Below are positions 51,564 to 61,137 of a stretch of DNA of 64,000 nucleotides, one piece after another. A program made the position numbers and the translations under genes. The notes beneath the pieces are model-generated. The model ran no database searches and was not told the DNA's origin. It worked only from the letters and a program-made list of their open reading frames with translations. Source of the DNA: Fibrella rubiginis (GTDB taxonomy: Bacteria > Bacteroidota > Bacteroidia > Cytophagales > Spirosomataceae); the NCBI RefSeq assembly GCF_017353185.1, contig NZ_JAFMYV010000003.1, positions 186,001 through 250,000 on the forward strand, written 5' to 3'. Numbering within the stretch: position 1 is the stretch's first letter; each line of letters starts with the position of its first letter.

Positions 51564-53546
51564 ATGAACTATATCTTCGCTCTACTGCTATTCTCGTTGC
51601 CTCGTTGCCTTCTGGCTCAAACCAACTATGTAGCCAACAAGCCTAACTCATTTACACCGGGGAACTCCAACACCCTAGTTGGGCCCTCTGCGGGAAACGC
51701 TAGTATGTCCGGAGGGGAAAATATTTTCATTGGTCTTTCTGCGGGTCAACACAGTACGTCTGGATCGTTTAACATTTTTATTGGTGATCAAGCCGGAAAA
51801 AAAACGACCTCTGGATCTTTTAATACCTTCATTGGCAGTACGGCAGGCCTGGAAAACTTGACCGGTGAATTCAATGTGTTTATGGGGATTAACGCTGGAA
51901 AAGCCAATACTACTGGTTCTTATAATACTTTCCTGGGCCAGGCCGCTGGCATCTCGAACAGTACTGGGGCAACTAATACCTTTGTAGGCCAGGGCACTGG
52001 TTATCAAAATACCAGTGGACGGGGCAACTCGTTTTTGGGCATGCGATCTGGTTTCACCAATACCATAGGTTCAGCCAATACCTTCGTGGGCAATGTAGCT
52101 GGTTTCAACAACACGAGTGGGTATTCAAATGTGTATTTGGGTGCCTATGCGGGCTTTCAAAATCAAACGGGCTTTAACAACGTAGTGGTGGGTGATTCGT
52201 CGGGCTATAACAATATGGCCTCCAACAATGTAATGATAGGTTCGAAAACCGGCTACAATAATTCAGTCGGAACGGCCAATGCCTTTATTGGCAACCATGC
52301 GGGTTATGCCAACACAACCGGCAATTACAATGTCTTCGTGGGATCCAATGCTGGGTACATTAATAGTGCAGGGGTAGCCAATACGTACATTGGTTTTCAA
52401 GCGGGCTATTCTGGCTCCACAGCAAGCAACAACACATTCATGGGCTTAAATGCGGGCTATGGCACCACTACGGGCAATAACAACAGCATTGTCGGTAGTC
52501 GGGCTGGACTTTTTACGACATCGGGCAGCAATAATGTTTTTATCGGATTTGAAGCGGGCAAGACCAATACGGTTGGTAATGGGAACGTCTTTCTAGGTAC
52601 TACCAGCGGCAGCACTACCACTACAGGGTCAGGTAATACGGCCATAGGAGACGGCTCTTTGCTGGCTAATGCAACCGGTCAACGCAATACCGCTATTGGG
52701 CAAAACGCGGGAGCTAGCAACACAGGTTCAAATAATGTCTTCATCGGCTATGGGGCCAACCCAGCCCCCGGTGCTGCCAGTGTGACCAATTCGGTAGCCA
52801 TTGGGGCGGGAGCCCAGGTTAGTCAAAATAACAGCATCATACTGGGTAGCGGGGTTAATGTGGGTATTGGCACAAGCGCGCCCTCCACGCGGCTACATGT
52901 CAATACTGGCGTGGCCAACACATCGGGAATCCGTTTGCAAAATCTAACTAGTATTTCACCGGCGATTGCCTTGAACCACACTAAGTTTCTGACCGTAGAC
53001 GGAAGCGGCAATTTGATTCTAGGTAGTATTCTAGGTAGTATCAACGGCTCGGCCCGAAAAGCCGCTAGCGAATCTCTCTGGGAGCGTAGAGGCACTTTTA
53101 TGGTTAATACCCTGGGAGAAGCGATAATCATCGGTAGGGACATTAGTAAGACTTCCTCCGATTATAATCTGTTCGTAAGTAAAGGCATTTTAACCGAGAA
53201 GGTAAAAGTAGCCATCAAAAATACGGGTGAATGGAGCGATAAGGTATTTACGAAAGGGTACCGGCTCAAAAGCTTAACCGAAGTAGAACAATATATTAGC
53301 CAATCAGGTCATCTACCAGGCATACCCTCAGCCGGTGAGGTTGTCAAGAAAGGGATCAATCTGGGAGAGATGGATGCGCAACTGTTGGAAAAGATTGAAG
53401 AACTAACGCTTTACAGCATTCAACTGGAAAGGGCTAACCAGCAGCAGGAAAGTACCATTCGACGGCAGGGTCGGGCGTTGGAAGTTATCAAGCAGAAACA
53501 AACTCAACTTGAGCAACTCCTAAAAGAGGTATTGCGTAAACACTAA
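51564..53546 (+). CDS. Exported repeat protein with S74-like C-terminal region
   Basis: 660 residues: signal peptide (to about LLAQ), then about 18 tandem units near 22 residues of the form NTFIGxxAGxxNTTGxxN (residues ~30-410), a glycine-rich beta stack like trimeric adhesin heads, then a linker. The C-terminus reads VFTKGYRLKSLTEVEQYISQSGHLPGIPSAGEV and GEMDAQLLEKIEELTLYSIQLERANQQ, which is widespread in Bacteroidota and related to the end of the endosialidase-chaperone (S74) region, closing with a coiled coil. Likely a surface or fibre protein. Its DNA repeats are diverged, so it is an old array. Confidence 0.85.
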   Translation: MNYIFALLLFSLPRCLLAQTNYVANKPNSFTPGNSNTLVGPSAGNASMSGGENIFIGLSAGQHSTSGSFNIFIGDQAGKKTTSGSFNTFIGSTAGLENLTGEFNVFMGINAGKANTTGSYNTFLGQAAGISNSTGATNTFVGQGTGYQNTSGRGNSFLGMRSGFTNTIGSANTFVGNVAGFNNTSGYSNVYLGAYAGFQNQTGFNNVVVGDSSGYNNMASNNVMIGSKTGYNNSVGTANAFIGNHAGYANTTGNYNVFVGSNAGYINSAGVANTYIGFQAGYSGSTASNNTFMGLNAGYGTTTGNNNSIVGSRAGLFTTSGSNNVFIGFEAGKTNTVGNGNVFLGTTSGSTTTTGSGNTAIGDGSLLANATGQRNTAIGQNAGASNTGSNNVFIGYGANPAPGAASVTNSVAIGAGAQVSQNNSIILGSGVNVGIGTSAPSTRLHVNTGVANTSGIRLQNLTSISPAIALNHTKFLTVDGSGNLILGSILGSINGSARKAASESLWERRGTFMVNTLGEAIIIGRDISKTSSDYNLFVSKGILTEKVKVAIKNTGEWSDKVFTKGYRLKSLTEVEQYISQSGHLPGIPSAGEVVKKGINLGEMDAQLLEKIEELTLYSIQLERANQQQESTIRRQGRALEVIKQKQTQLEQLLKEVLRKH

Positions 53547-53654
53547 GAATTAAAGCCATGAGCGCATGTATGCGAACAGAATTATAAGAGCATGTTGGGG
53601 AATTGTAAAAGGCTGGTAGTCAGGTCAACTTTGTAGCGACCAAGCAACAAAGAC

Positions 53655-54510
53655 ATGACACCTCAACGGTCCGCCGCTGCGGTGGCAACCACTGACTGAC
53701 TACCTGTGGGCCAATCGGCCGGCGTTCCGGTTCGCCTTTTTTCAACCGCTCCGGCGGCCCGGCTTCAACGCAAACGCAGCATCGATCTCCGAGAGGTCAT
53801 GGACGCCATTCTGTGGCTGCTACGAACCGGGGCGCAGTGGCGTAATTTAGGCCCACAATGGCCCCACTGGCAAGCCGTCTACTGGTACGCCAGCCCGGTA
53901 TTATTACGACCAGTGGAAAAGCAACGCTACCTTTGAGCAGATTAATTTGGCCCTCAATCAGGCTGATCGCCAGCGCGAGGGACGAGACCCCACCCCGTCT
54001 GTGTTGTGCATTGATTCACAGAGTCGGTCCGCCGATGCGGTTAAGCTAGCTCCGTTTATCCATGAATTCAGGGGCCTGGATGCCCACAAACGAGTTAATG
54101 GGCGTAAAAGGCAACTCCTGGTCGATACCCAGGGGCGGCTGTGGGCAGCCGATGTTCATGCGGCCAATGCAGGTGACGGACCCGGTGCCTTGCGGGTGAT
54201 TGGCGATATCTTGTGGGGGGCTAATGAGCGGTTGGAAAAAGTCTACGGAGACCAAGCTTACAATGGGGTCTTTAAAGAGGCTTTGGAAGCCTGGGGCATC
54301 GATTTTGAAAAAGCCTCACGGGCCGAATCGCAGCAAGGCTTTGTGCCTGTTGCCAAACGCTGGGTCGTGGAGCGGAGCATTGCCTGGATTAACTTTTTTC
54401 GACGGATAGTGAAAGACTATGAGTATACGCTGAGTTCGTCGATTAACTGGCTGTATCTAGCTAATATTCAACTCATGCTACAACAAATTCACTCAAAATC
54501 AGCTACTTAA
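53655..54510 (+). pseudogene. IS5-family DDE transposase, broken by micro-insertions
   Basis: Removing the micro-elements restores one frame: MTPQ-WQPLTDYLWANSPFF-KLQRKR, then DAILWLLRTGAQWRN, the DDE core (CIDSQS; LLVDTQGRLW; KVYGDQAYNGVF) and VERSIAWINFFRRIVKDYEY at the end. In the actual sequence, 16-17-bp insertions at 53667, 53715, 53746 and 53882 shift the frame; a 15-bp one at 54025 adds RSADA in frame. No functional product is expected without frameshifting. Confidence 0.85.
53667..54040. repeat. Five GC-rich micro-elements in IS copy 1
   Basis: Positions: 53667-53682 (CGGTCCGCCGCTGCGG), 53715-53730 (TCGGCCGGCGTTCCGG, inverse), 53746-53762 (CCGCTCCGGCGGCCCGG, inverse), 53882-53898 (CTGGTACGCCAGCCCGG) and 54025-54040 (CGGTCCGCCGATGCGG). 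Alignment with copy 2 shows 53667, 53746, 53882 and 54025 as clean insertions; 53715 is shared by both copies. Confidence 0.85.
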
Positions 54511-54762
54511 TTCCCCAACACGCTCTAAAGCCCCAGTCACAGCTGTCAAGCTAAAAGATTTCAATAAGACAGCGAACAATTTTGGATTACTTGGTTCTCA
54601 AACGCGTCATGGCGAGCAAGATTTTTCGCCACCCAAAAGACCGATGAAGCTAGCTGAAGCTAAGCAGCTCATTATCTCCCTTTGTAGGTCTTACTTATCA
54701 CTTGCACACGGTATTTCGTGAAATGGCTTTCAACCCCTAACTTTTTATCAGAACCTATTTGC

Positions 54763-56394
54763 ATGCCTGCAATCATAAATTTCAGTGTACCAACATTACA
54801 AGGTGACAAATCTTTTGAAATTGAGACTGGGTCATCTCTTTTAATCGTTGGCGCAAACGGTAGCGGCAAAACACGTCTTGCTGCACACATTGAAAATGCC
54901 CTTGGACTCAATGCTCACCGCATCTCCGCACACAGAGCATTATCGCTTAATCCGAGCATAGCCAAGATCAACTTATCCCAGGCTATGCAAGGTCTTAGGA
55001 TAGGCATGACAGACATTAGTGAAGAACATTCATTGATGAATCGTCCAGGCCAAAGATGGCGATCCAATCAAGCGACCTCTCTGCTAAACGACTACGATTA
55101 TCTGGTACAAGCCTTGTTTGCTGAACAGAGTATAACGGCCCTTGAAACTCATAAAAGGAATCGAGAAGGATATACGGAAAGAGCAAAAGAAACCAACTTT
55201 GAAAAGCTCAAGAGTATTTGGGAAGCTTTAATACCCCACCGTACATTATTGATAACAGGTGATAATATAACGGTGTCAGGAGTAGGCGTTGAGGTTCCCT
55301 ATAAAGCAGGGGATATGAGCGACGGAGAGCGTGCTGTATTCTACCTAATTGGTCAGACTCTCTGTGCCAAAGAAAATAGTTTGCTCATATTTGATGAGCC
55401 TGAACTTCATATACATCGAGCAATAATGTCTAAGCTCTGGGATGCACTCGAAGCATCAAGGTCAGACTGTGCTTTTATCTTAATTTCTCATGATTTAGAA
55501 TTTGTAGCGTCACGAACTGGCCAGAAATACGTCATCCGTGACTATAATCCTACTAATATTCATACTCCAATCTGGACTATAGATGAGGTGCCACAAACCG
55601 GTTTTACAGAAGAGATTACGACGAAAATACTCGGAAGTCGTAAACCAATTCTTTTCGTCGAAGGCGCGACGTCCAGTTTAGATTATGCCATATACAGAAA
55701 TTGTTATTCGCAATGGACGGTCATTCCTCGAAATTCTTGCGAAGAAGTCATCCATGCAGTTGTAACGATGCGAAATAACGCCTCCCTGACTCGTGTTACA
55801 TGCGCTGGTCTTGTAGATGCTGATGACTACGAACAGTCAGAAATTGACGCGCTGAACACTCTAGGAATTAGGGTTCTCCCAGTTAGCGAGATAGAGAACC
55901 TTTTTCTTTTGCCGAGTATCGCTAAAGCGGTTGGAACGCATGAAGGCTATGTTGGCCATGACCTCAATTGTAGAGTAGAAGCGTTGAACGATGCGATCAT
56001 CGTTCAAGTGCAGAAACCAGGGAACATTGAAGCCAAGGTCGCTCAATATTGTAGGCGACGAATAGACCGTATATTGAAAAAAATTGACCTGAGTAAAGCC
56101 ATCAGCGTCGCAGACATTGTCACGAAATACGCGAAGGAGACGAGCAGTTTAGATGTACAAGCTATCGCGAACAAAAGAAGAAGTGATATTCAAGAGTGCA
56201 TCGACAGCAAAAACATTCCCAAGTTATTGTCACTTTATGACGACAAGGGCCTTGTTGCTCTCGTAGCCCAACATATGAAAGCGACAAGAAAAAACGATTT
56301 CGAGAGCTGGTTCATCCGCGCTTTAGGTAATAATTCGGTTCCCGGTCTTGTAGAACAATTCAAAATAACTCTTCCTGTCATCTACCCAAGTTAA
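54763..56394 (+). CDS. PARIS-like fused AAA ATPase + DUF4435 (TOPRIM-like) protein
   Basis: 543 residues from ATG 54763 (frame open to a GTG at 54718). The ABC/AAA_15-type ATPase has Walker A GANGSGKT (30-37), signature MSDGERAVFYLIGQ, Walker B SLLIFDEPELHIHR and H-loop ILISHDLEF. A DUF4435 section follows: PILFVEGATSSLDYAIY, LVDADDY and VLPVSEIENLFLLP, with TOPRIM-like Glu and Asp pair. In PARIS phage-defence systems these are AriA and AriB, sometimes fused; here both are in one compact chain. It stands alone between IS copies, typical for defence cargo. A different OLD-like defence ATPase is the alternative. Confidence 0.75.
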   Translation: MPAIINFSVPTLQGDKSFEIETGSSLLIVGANGSGKTRLAAHIENALGLNAHRISAHRALSLNPSIAKINLSQAMQGLRIGMTDISEEHSLMNRPGQRWRSNQATSLLNDYDYLVQALFAEQSITALETHKRNREGYTERAKETNFEKLKSIWEALIPHRTLLITGDNITVSGVGVEVPYKAGDMSDGERAVFYLIGQTLCAKENSLLIFDEPELHIHRAIMSKLWDALEASRSDCAFILISHDLEFVASRTGQKYVIRDYNPTNIHTPIWTIDEVPQTGFTEEITTKILGSRKPILFVEGATSSLDYAIYRNCYSQWTVIPRNSCEEVIHAVVTMRNNASLTRVTCAGLVDADDYEQSEIDALNTLGIRVLPVSEIENLFLLPSIAKAVGTHEGYVGHDLNCRVEALNDAIIVQVQKPGNIEAKVAQYCRRRIDRILKKIDLSKAISVADIVTKYAKETSSLDVQAIANKRRSDIQECIDSKNIPKLLSLYDDKGLVALVAQHMKATRKNDFESWFIRALGNNSVPGLVEQFKITLPVIYPS

Positions 56395-57196
56395 TTCTGC
56401 GATGGGCCGTACACATGATAAACTAACCCATTTTGTTCACATGCAAACGACCGTTTGCTTGTGAACAAAGCCATGCTATATTGCCCCGCGAAAGCTAAAA
56501 ACCCTCGCATCAGCCTCTTCATAGCTAGTGCAAGGGTTCTTGATTTAGTGACCTGAGAAGGATTATGGTCGAAATCCCTGTCAATCGCCTGGCTTATGTC
56601 TGTGAGGCTTTAAATCGGGGTATTTCGGCTGGTTTGGTGGATCAACCCGTCTTCTTCTATCAGGCGTGCCATCTGGTTTTTTGGGTTTTGGTCCTGGTTT
56701 GAGCGGCATAATAGTAGATGGTTTTGAGGTTAAAAATGTATTAGTAAAACTTTGAACTAGGAAGGTCTTTTCTCAGTGGCAGAGATAATCAAAGATAAAA
56801 AAACTTCTGGCAATCTGAAAACCTCTATTGCCTGTCACTGCGTATCTACTAACCGTTAAAGCAAAAGCGGCCTGGGCTTAAAAGTTTAGCAAGAAATCAA
56901 CATACATCACGTTATAAAACCTGTACGAATTTTAACGTATCCACTTGATTATTAGTAACTTAATTATCTTTTTTGGCGAATATACACACTACTGGACAAA
57001 ACTAAAAATGACCTTAACTTCCCGTCTGGTCTCATTCCTACTCCTTCCTTATTTGTCCGCGATAGTACAATTACTGTCCGTTTGCGGACAGGTTAATCAC
57101 TCTCTATTTTCAACAAACCCCCTTGACTAATCCCAATCGTCCTTTTTCAAACATGGCGTGTTATTTATTATACATTTAAGGGAATAACTACTAACC
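56395..57196. other. Long intergenic region
   Basis: About 800 bp without a supported gene. It holds a hairpin (AACCCTCGCA 56500-56509 / TGCAAGGGTT 56529-56538, one mismatch), possibly a terminator for the defence gene, a 45-codon frame from ATG 56564 that I would not call a gene, and A+T-rich DNA with the promoter for the PadR gene. Confidence 0.5.
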
Positions 57197-57523
57197 ATGA
57201 AGGGAACGTACTTGGGCGAGTTCGAAGAGGTGGTCTTGCTGGCCGTCGCCATTCGGGTTGGAGCAGCCTACGGAGCCACCGTTGTCGGCGAGATTGAACA
57301 GCAGATGGGCCGCTCGGTTAACCTCGGAGCCGTCCATTCGGCTCTGCACCGGCTTCAGGAGAAAGGCTTAGTCACCTCCGAAGTCGGTGGCGTAACGGCT
57401 GAACGGGGTGGTCGGCGGAAACGGCTGTACGTCTTGACAGGAGCCGGTCGGCGGGCGTTGGAAGAGGTCCGGCAACTGCGCAATCAGATGTGGGACGCCA
57501 TTCCCCAAACCGCTTGGTCATGA
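57197..57523 (+). CDS. PadR-family transcriptional regulator
   Basis: 108 residues: MKGTYLGEFEEVVLLAVAI starts the winged helix, GRSVNLGAVHSALHRLQEKGLV is the recognition region and TAERGGRRKRLYVLTGAGRRALEE the wing. In Spirosoma-type bacteria such genes precede FtsX-type permeases and repress them. Here the stop overlaps the permease start (ATGA at 57520-57523), but the permease is destroyed, leaving the regulator without its partner. Confidence 0.9.
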   Translation: MKGTYLGEFEEVVLLAVAIRVGAAYGATVVGEIEQQMGRSVNLGAVHSALHRLQEKGLVTSEVGGVTAERGGRRKRLYVLTGAGRRALEEVRQLRNQMWDAIPQTAWS

Positions 57524-57757
57524 GCGAGCAACCTCACACACCGCCCCGTTGGGCCAAGCGTCTGCTCCGCTGGTTCTGCGCTCCTCATTTACTTGACGAT
57601 CTGGAAGATGATCTCAACGAGCTGTTCCAGCAACGGGTCGCAACGGTGGGCCTCAATCGAGCGCGATGGTGCTATGTTCGAGATGTACTAAGAGCTTGTT
57701 GGGAAATTGAAAAGAACTGGTAGTCGGGTCAACTTGTAGTCGCCAAACGACAAATGC

Positions 57758-58594
57758 ATGACCAAGCAGTGGAAGCCACTAACCGACCACCAGTGGGCCA
57801 ATCGGCCGGCGTTCCGGTTCGCCTTTCTTCGCTCTTAAACGCAAGCGAAAACACAATCTACGCCATGTTTTAGATGCCATTTTATGGATGCTTCGCACTG
57901 GCTGTCAGTGGCGTAATTTACCCCCGCAGTGGCCACACTGGCAAGCCGTCTACTATTACTTCGACCAGTGGAAACAGACCAATTTGTGGGCGCAGATCAA
58001 CGCTGCTCTGAACGAAGTTGATCGGCAGAGCGTGGGCAGAACGCCACTCCCATCCGCGTTTTGTATTGACTCACAAAGTGTTAAGCTGCATCCAATGATT
58101 TGGGAAGACCGAGGATTTGATTCCCATAAGTGTGTCAATGGCCGCAAACGGCAACTTATTGTCGATACTCAAGGGCGGATTTGGGTGGTAGGCGTGCACG
58201 CCGCTCAGCAAGGTGACGGTCCCGCCGCCATCGATCTGGTGGGCGACCTGTTGTGGCGAGTTGGCGAAAGAGTAGAGAAAGTCTTCGGTGATCAGGCTTA
58301 CAACGGGGTATTCGCCCGCGAGTTGGATGGTTGGGGCCGGTGCGCCGGTGCGATCGAGTTTGAGAAAGCTTCGCGGCCCCCGTGGCGCGGCCTGAATCGG
58401 CCCGTGGTTTTGTGCCGATAGTCAAGCGATGGGTCGTGGAACCGGTCCGCCGGTGCGGGAGCATCGCTTGGACAAACTTCTTCCGGCGTATCGTCAAGGA
58501 TTATGAGTATACAATAGCTTCTTCGGTGAGCTGGTTATATCTGGCCAATATCCAGATTATGCTACAACGAATAGAAGCCTATCACCAAACATAA
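57758..58594 (+). pseudogene. IS5-family DDE transposase in copy 2, broken by micro-insertions
   Basis: Without the insertions the frame reads MTKQWKPLTDHQWANSPFFALKRKRKHNLRHVLDAILW, then CIDSQSVKL, LIVDTQGRIW, KVFGDQAYNGVF and SIAWTNFFRRIVKDYEY. Breaks coincide with a 16-bp element at 57802 and a 14-bp insertion at 58379; 15-bp elements at 58338 and 58443 are in frame and add GRCAG- and PVRRC-type stretches. Catalytic residues are otherwise present. Confidence 0.85.
57802..58458. repeat. Four GC-rich micro-elements in IS copy 2
   Basis: Positions: 57802-57817 (TCGGCCGGCGTTCCGG, inverse, shared with copy 1), 58338-58352 (CGGTGCGCCGGTGCG), 58379-58392 (CCCGTGGCGCGGCC, a divergent member) and 58443-58458 (CGGTCCGCCGGTGCGG). 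The last three are absent from the corresponding sites of copy 1. Confidence 0.8.
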
Positions 58595-61084
58595 TTTCCC
58601 AACACGCTCTAAGCCTGATGCGGCCTTTTGTTATGAAGCGCAATCCCAACCCGTATCCAAATCCAACAAACACGGACATGTTACGCAACTACGTCAAAAT
58701 CGCCTGGCGCAACCTCGTCAAAAACAAAGCTTTTTCGTTTATTAACATCGCTGGTCTCTCTGTGGGCTTAGCCGTTGCTATGTTGATTGGCCTCTGGGTG
58801 TGGGACGAACTCTCTTTTAATAAATACCACGAGAACTATAACCGCATCGTACAAGTAGCGTAACATGGGACTGTCAATGGTGAAACTTGGACTGGAGCTT
58901 CGTTGCCTTATCCACTGGGCACCGAGTTGAAAACCAAGTACCCCAACGATTTTAAGCGCGTGCTGAAGGCGTGGGGGATAGTGGACCACATTGTAGCAGT
59001 GGGTGACGATAAGCTCTCGTTAACCGGCGCGTTTATCGAAGCCGAAGCCCCCGACATGCTGACCTTACACATGCTGAAAGGAACGCGGGCGGGGTTACAG
59101 GACCTGAGTTCGGTGCTGCTGTCGACCTCAGCCGCCAAGGCGCTTTTTGGCAACACGGATCCGATGGGAAAAGTGGTGAAGATTAACAACGCCATGGATG
59201 CCAAGGTCACGGGCGTTTACGAGGACTTGCCCCATAGCACCGAGTTTCATGAAGTTAAGTTCTTTGCTCCTTGGGACTTGTATGTGTCAGCGAATCCCTG
59301 GATAAAAGAGCAGGGTTGGGCGAATAATTTCATCCGTACATGGGCTGAGCTTCAGCCAAATGTGGATGTCGATAAACTATCGGCCAAGATCAAGGACATC
59401 AAGCTTAAAAACATAACTAACAACAAAGAGCAGCTCGCTTTCAACTTCCAGATCTTCCTGCACCCGATGAGTAAGTGGCATCTTTACTCGGAGTTCGACA
59501 AGCAAGGCAACAACACTGGCGGGCTGATTCAGTACGTATGGTTGTTCAGCATCATCGGCGGGTTTGTGCTGCTCTTGGCCTGCATCAACTTTATGAACCT
59601 CTCAACGGCCCGCTCCGAAAAACGCGCCAAAGAGGTGGGTATCCGTAAAGCCGTTGGTTCCCTGCGGGGCCAGTTGATTGGGCAATTCTTCAGCGAGTCG
59701 TTCTTAGTTGTCATGCTGGCGTTCGTGATCGCTCTTGGCTTGGTCACGATTTTCATCAATTGGTTCAATGACCTCGCCGACAAACAGATGACCATTCTCT
59801 GGAACAACCCTTTCTTCTGGTTGTTTAGTCTAGGCTTCATTTTAATCACCGGTTTATTAGCCGGTAGTTATCCGGCCATGTACTTATCCGGTTTCCAACC
59901 TATCAAGGTCTTAAAGGGCACCTTCCGGGTGGGCCGGCTCGCGGCTATTCCGCGACAAGTGTTGGTGGTGGTTCAGTTTGCCGTATCCGTTACGTTGATT
60001 ATCGGCACTATCATCGTCTACCGCCAAATTCAATACGCTAAAAACCGACCGGTTGGTTACACGCGCGATGGCTTGATCGATGTGCACATGAGCGTGGATG
60101 ACTTCTACACCAAATTCGACGTACTGCGGCAGGGGCTGAAGAATAGCGGAGTCGTCTACAAACAGCGCAGTCGGCGAGCCGGGCTACGGAGTTGTGGTCG
60201 GATAATGGCGGTTTTGATTGGCCGGGTAAAGACCCTTCGTTACAGGCAAACTTTGGCACGTTGACGGTTTCACCTGAATACGGCAAAACAATTGGCTGGC
60301 AGTTCGTTGCTGGGCGCGATTTCTCGCGGAATTTTGCTTCTGATTCCGTAGCCTTAGTGGTCAACGAAGCCGCCGTCAAGTTCATAGGCATACAGGAGCC
60401 GGTTGGTAAAACCATTCGTTGGTATGGTAAGCCCTTCCAGATTGTGGGCGTCATTGAAGACATGGTGATGAGTTCGCCCTTTGAGCCGGTGAATCCAACG
60501 GTCTTTTTCCTTAGAGGTCCTATCAACTGGATTAACATCAAAATCAAGCCGAACGTAGCGGCTGCCGACGCCTTACCAAAAATCGAAGCGGTGTTTAAGA
60601 AAGTGATTCCCTCCATTCCTTTTGATTACGATTTTGTTAATCAGGAATATGCTACCAAGTTTGCGGCCGAAGAATGGATTGGCAAACTGGCGGGCATTTT
60701 TGCGGGATTGACCATTTTTATCTCCTGTCTGGGTCTGTTCGGACTAGCTTCGTTCATGGCCGAACAGCGGACCAAAGAGATCGGCGTTCGAAAGGTGCTG
60801 GGGGCGTCGGTGTTCAACCTGTGGCATTTGCTGTCCAAAGACTTCGTGCTCCTGGTTATCCTCGCGCTGGTGATTGCCAGCCCAACGGCTTGGTTCTTTC
60901 TCAACGACTGGCTCCAGAAATATAACTATCACACGGAGATTGGCTGGTGGACTTTTGCGGTGGCGGGCGCAGGAGCCCTACTCATTACTCTACTGACCGT
61001 CAGCTATCAAAGCGTAAAAGCGGCCTTAGTAAATCCAATGAAAAGTTTGCGAAGTGAATAAATAACACCCTCTCTTACTTAATG

Positions 61085-61116
61085 AAAAGCATCGACTTAC
61101 ACTCGGTGCTTTTTTC
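61085..61116 (+). terminator. Rho-independent terminator after the permease
   Basis: AAAAGCATCGA (61085-61095) pairs with TCGGTGCTTTTTT (from 61103) over a short loop, ending in a T-run. Confidence 0.8.
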
Positions 61117-61137
61117 TTATCGGCTCAACACCTAAGC

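Larger units (their letters stand above)
53588..54525 (+). mobile_element. IS5-family insertion sequence, copy 1
   Basis: Terminal inverted repeats are GAGCATGTTGGGGAATT at the left and the complement of GAGCGTGTTGGGGAATT at the right, flanked by a 3-bp duplication TAA (53585-53587 and 54526-54528). A TNA target and ~0.94-kb length fit the IS427/IS1031 group. It carries five GC-rich micro-elements absent from the same positions (four of five) in copy 2. Confidence 0.9.
57692..58609 (+). mobile_element. IS5-family insertion sequence, copy 2
   Basis: Inverted repeats GAGCTTGTTGGGAAATT (left) and the complement of GAGCGTGTTGGGAAATT (right), with TAA duplicated at 57689-57691 and 58610-58612. 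It is a diverged relative of copy 1, not a recent duplicate. It interrupts the FtsX permease gene; removal with one TAA restores the permease frame across the junction. Confidence 0.9.
57520..61061 (+). pseudogene. FtsX/MacB-type ABC permease, triply disrupted
   Basis: The gene begins MSEQPHTPPRWAKRLLRWFCAPHLLDDLEDDL (permease prefix domain 2). After RDVL it is split by IS copy 2, then resumes (MLRNYVKIAWRNLVKNKAFSFINIAGLSVGLAVAML, the MacB-PCD opening). A TAA at 58861-58863 lies in frame between QVA and HGTVNGETWTGAS. Near 60155 a frameshift separates the first FtsX domain from ELWSDNGGFDWPGKDP and the second FtsX domain (EIGVRKVLGASVFNLW) ending at 61061. An export permease originally near 870 residues, now dead. 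Confidence 0.9.

Noticed and set aside
56564..56701. 45-codon frame before the PadR gene
   Set aside because: No family, odd composition and no neighbour support; probably chance.
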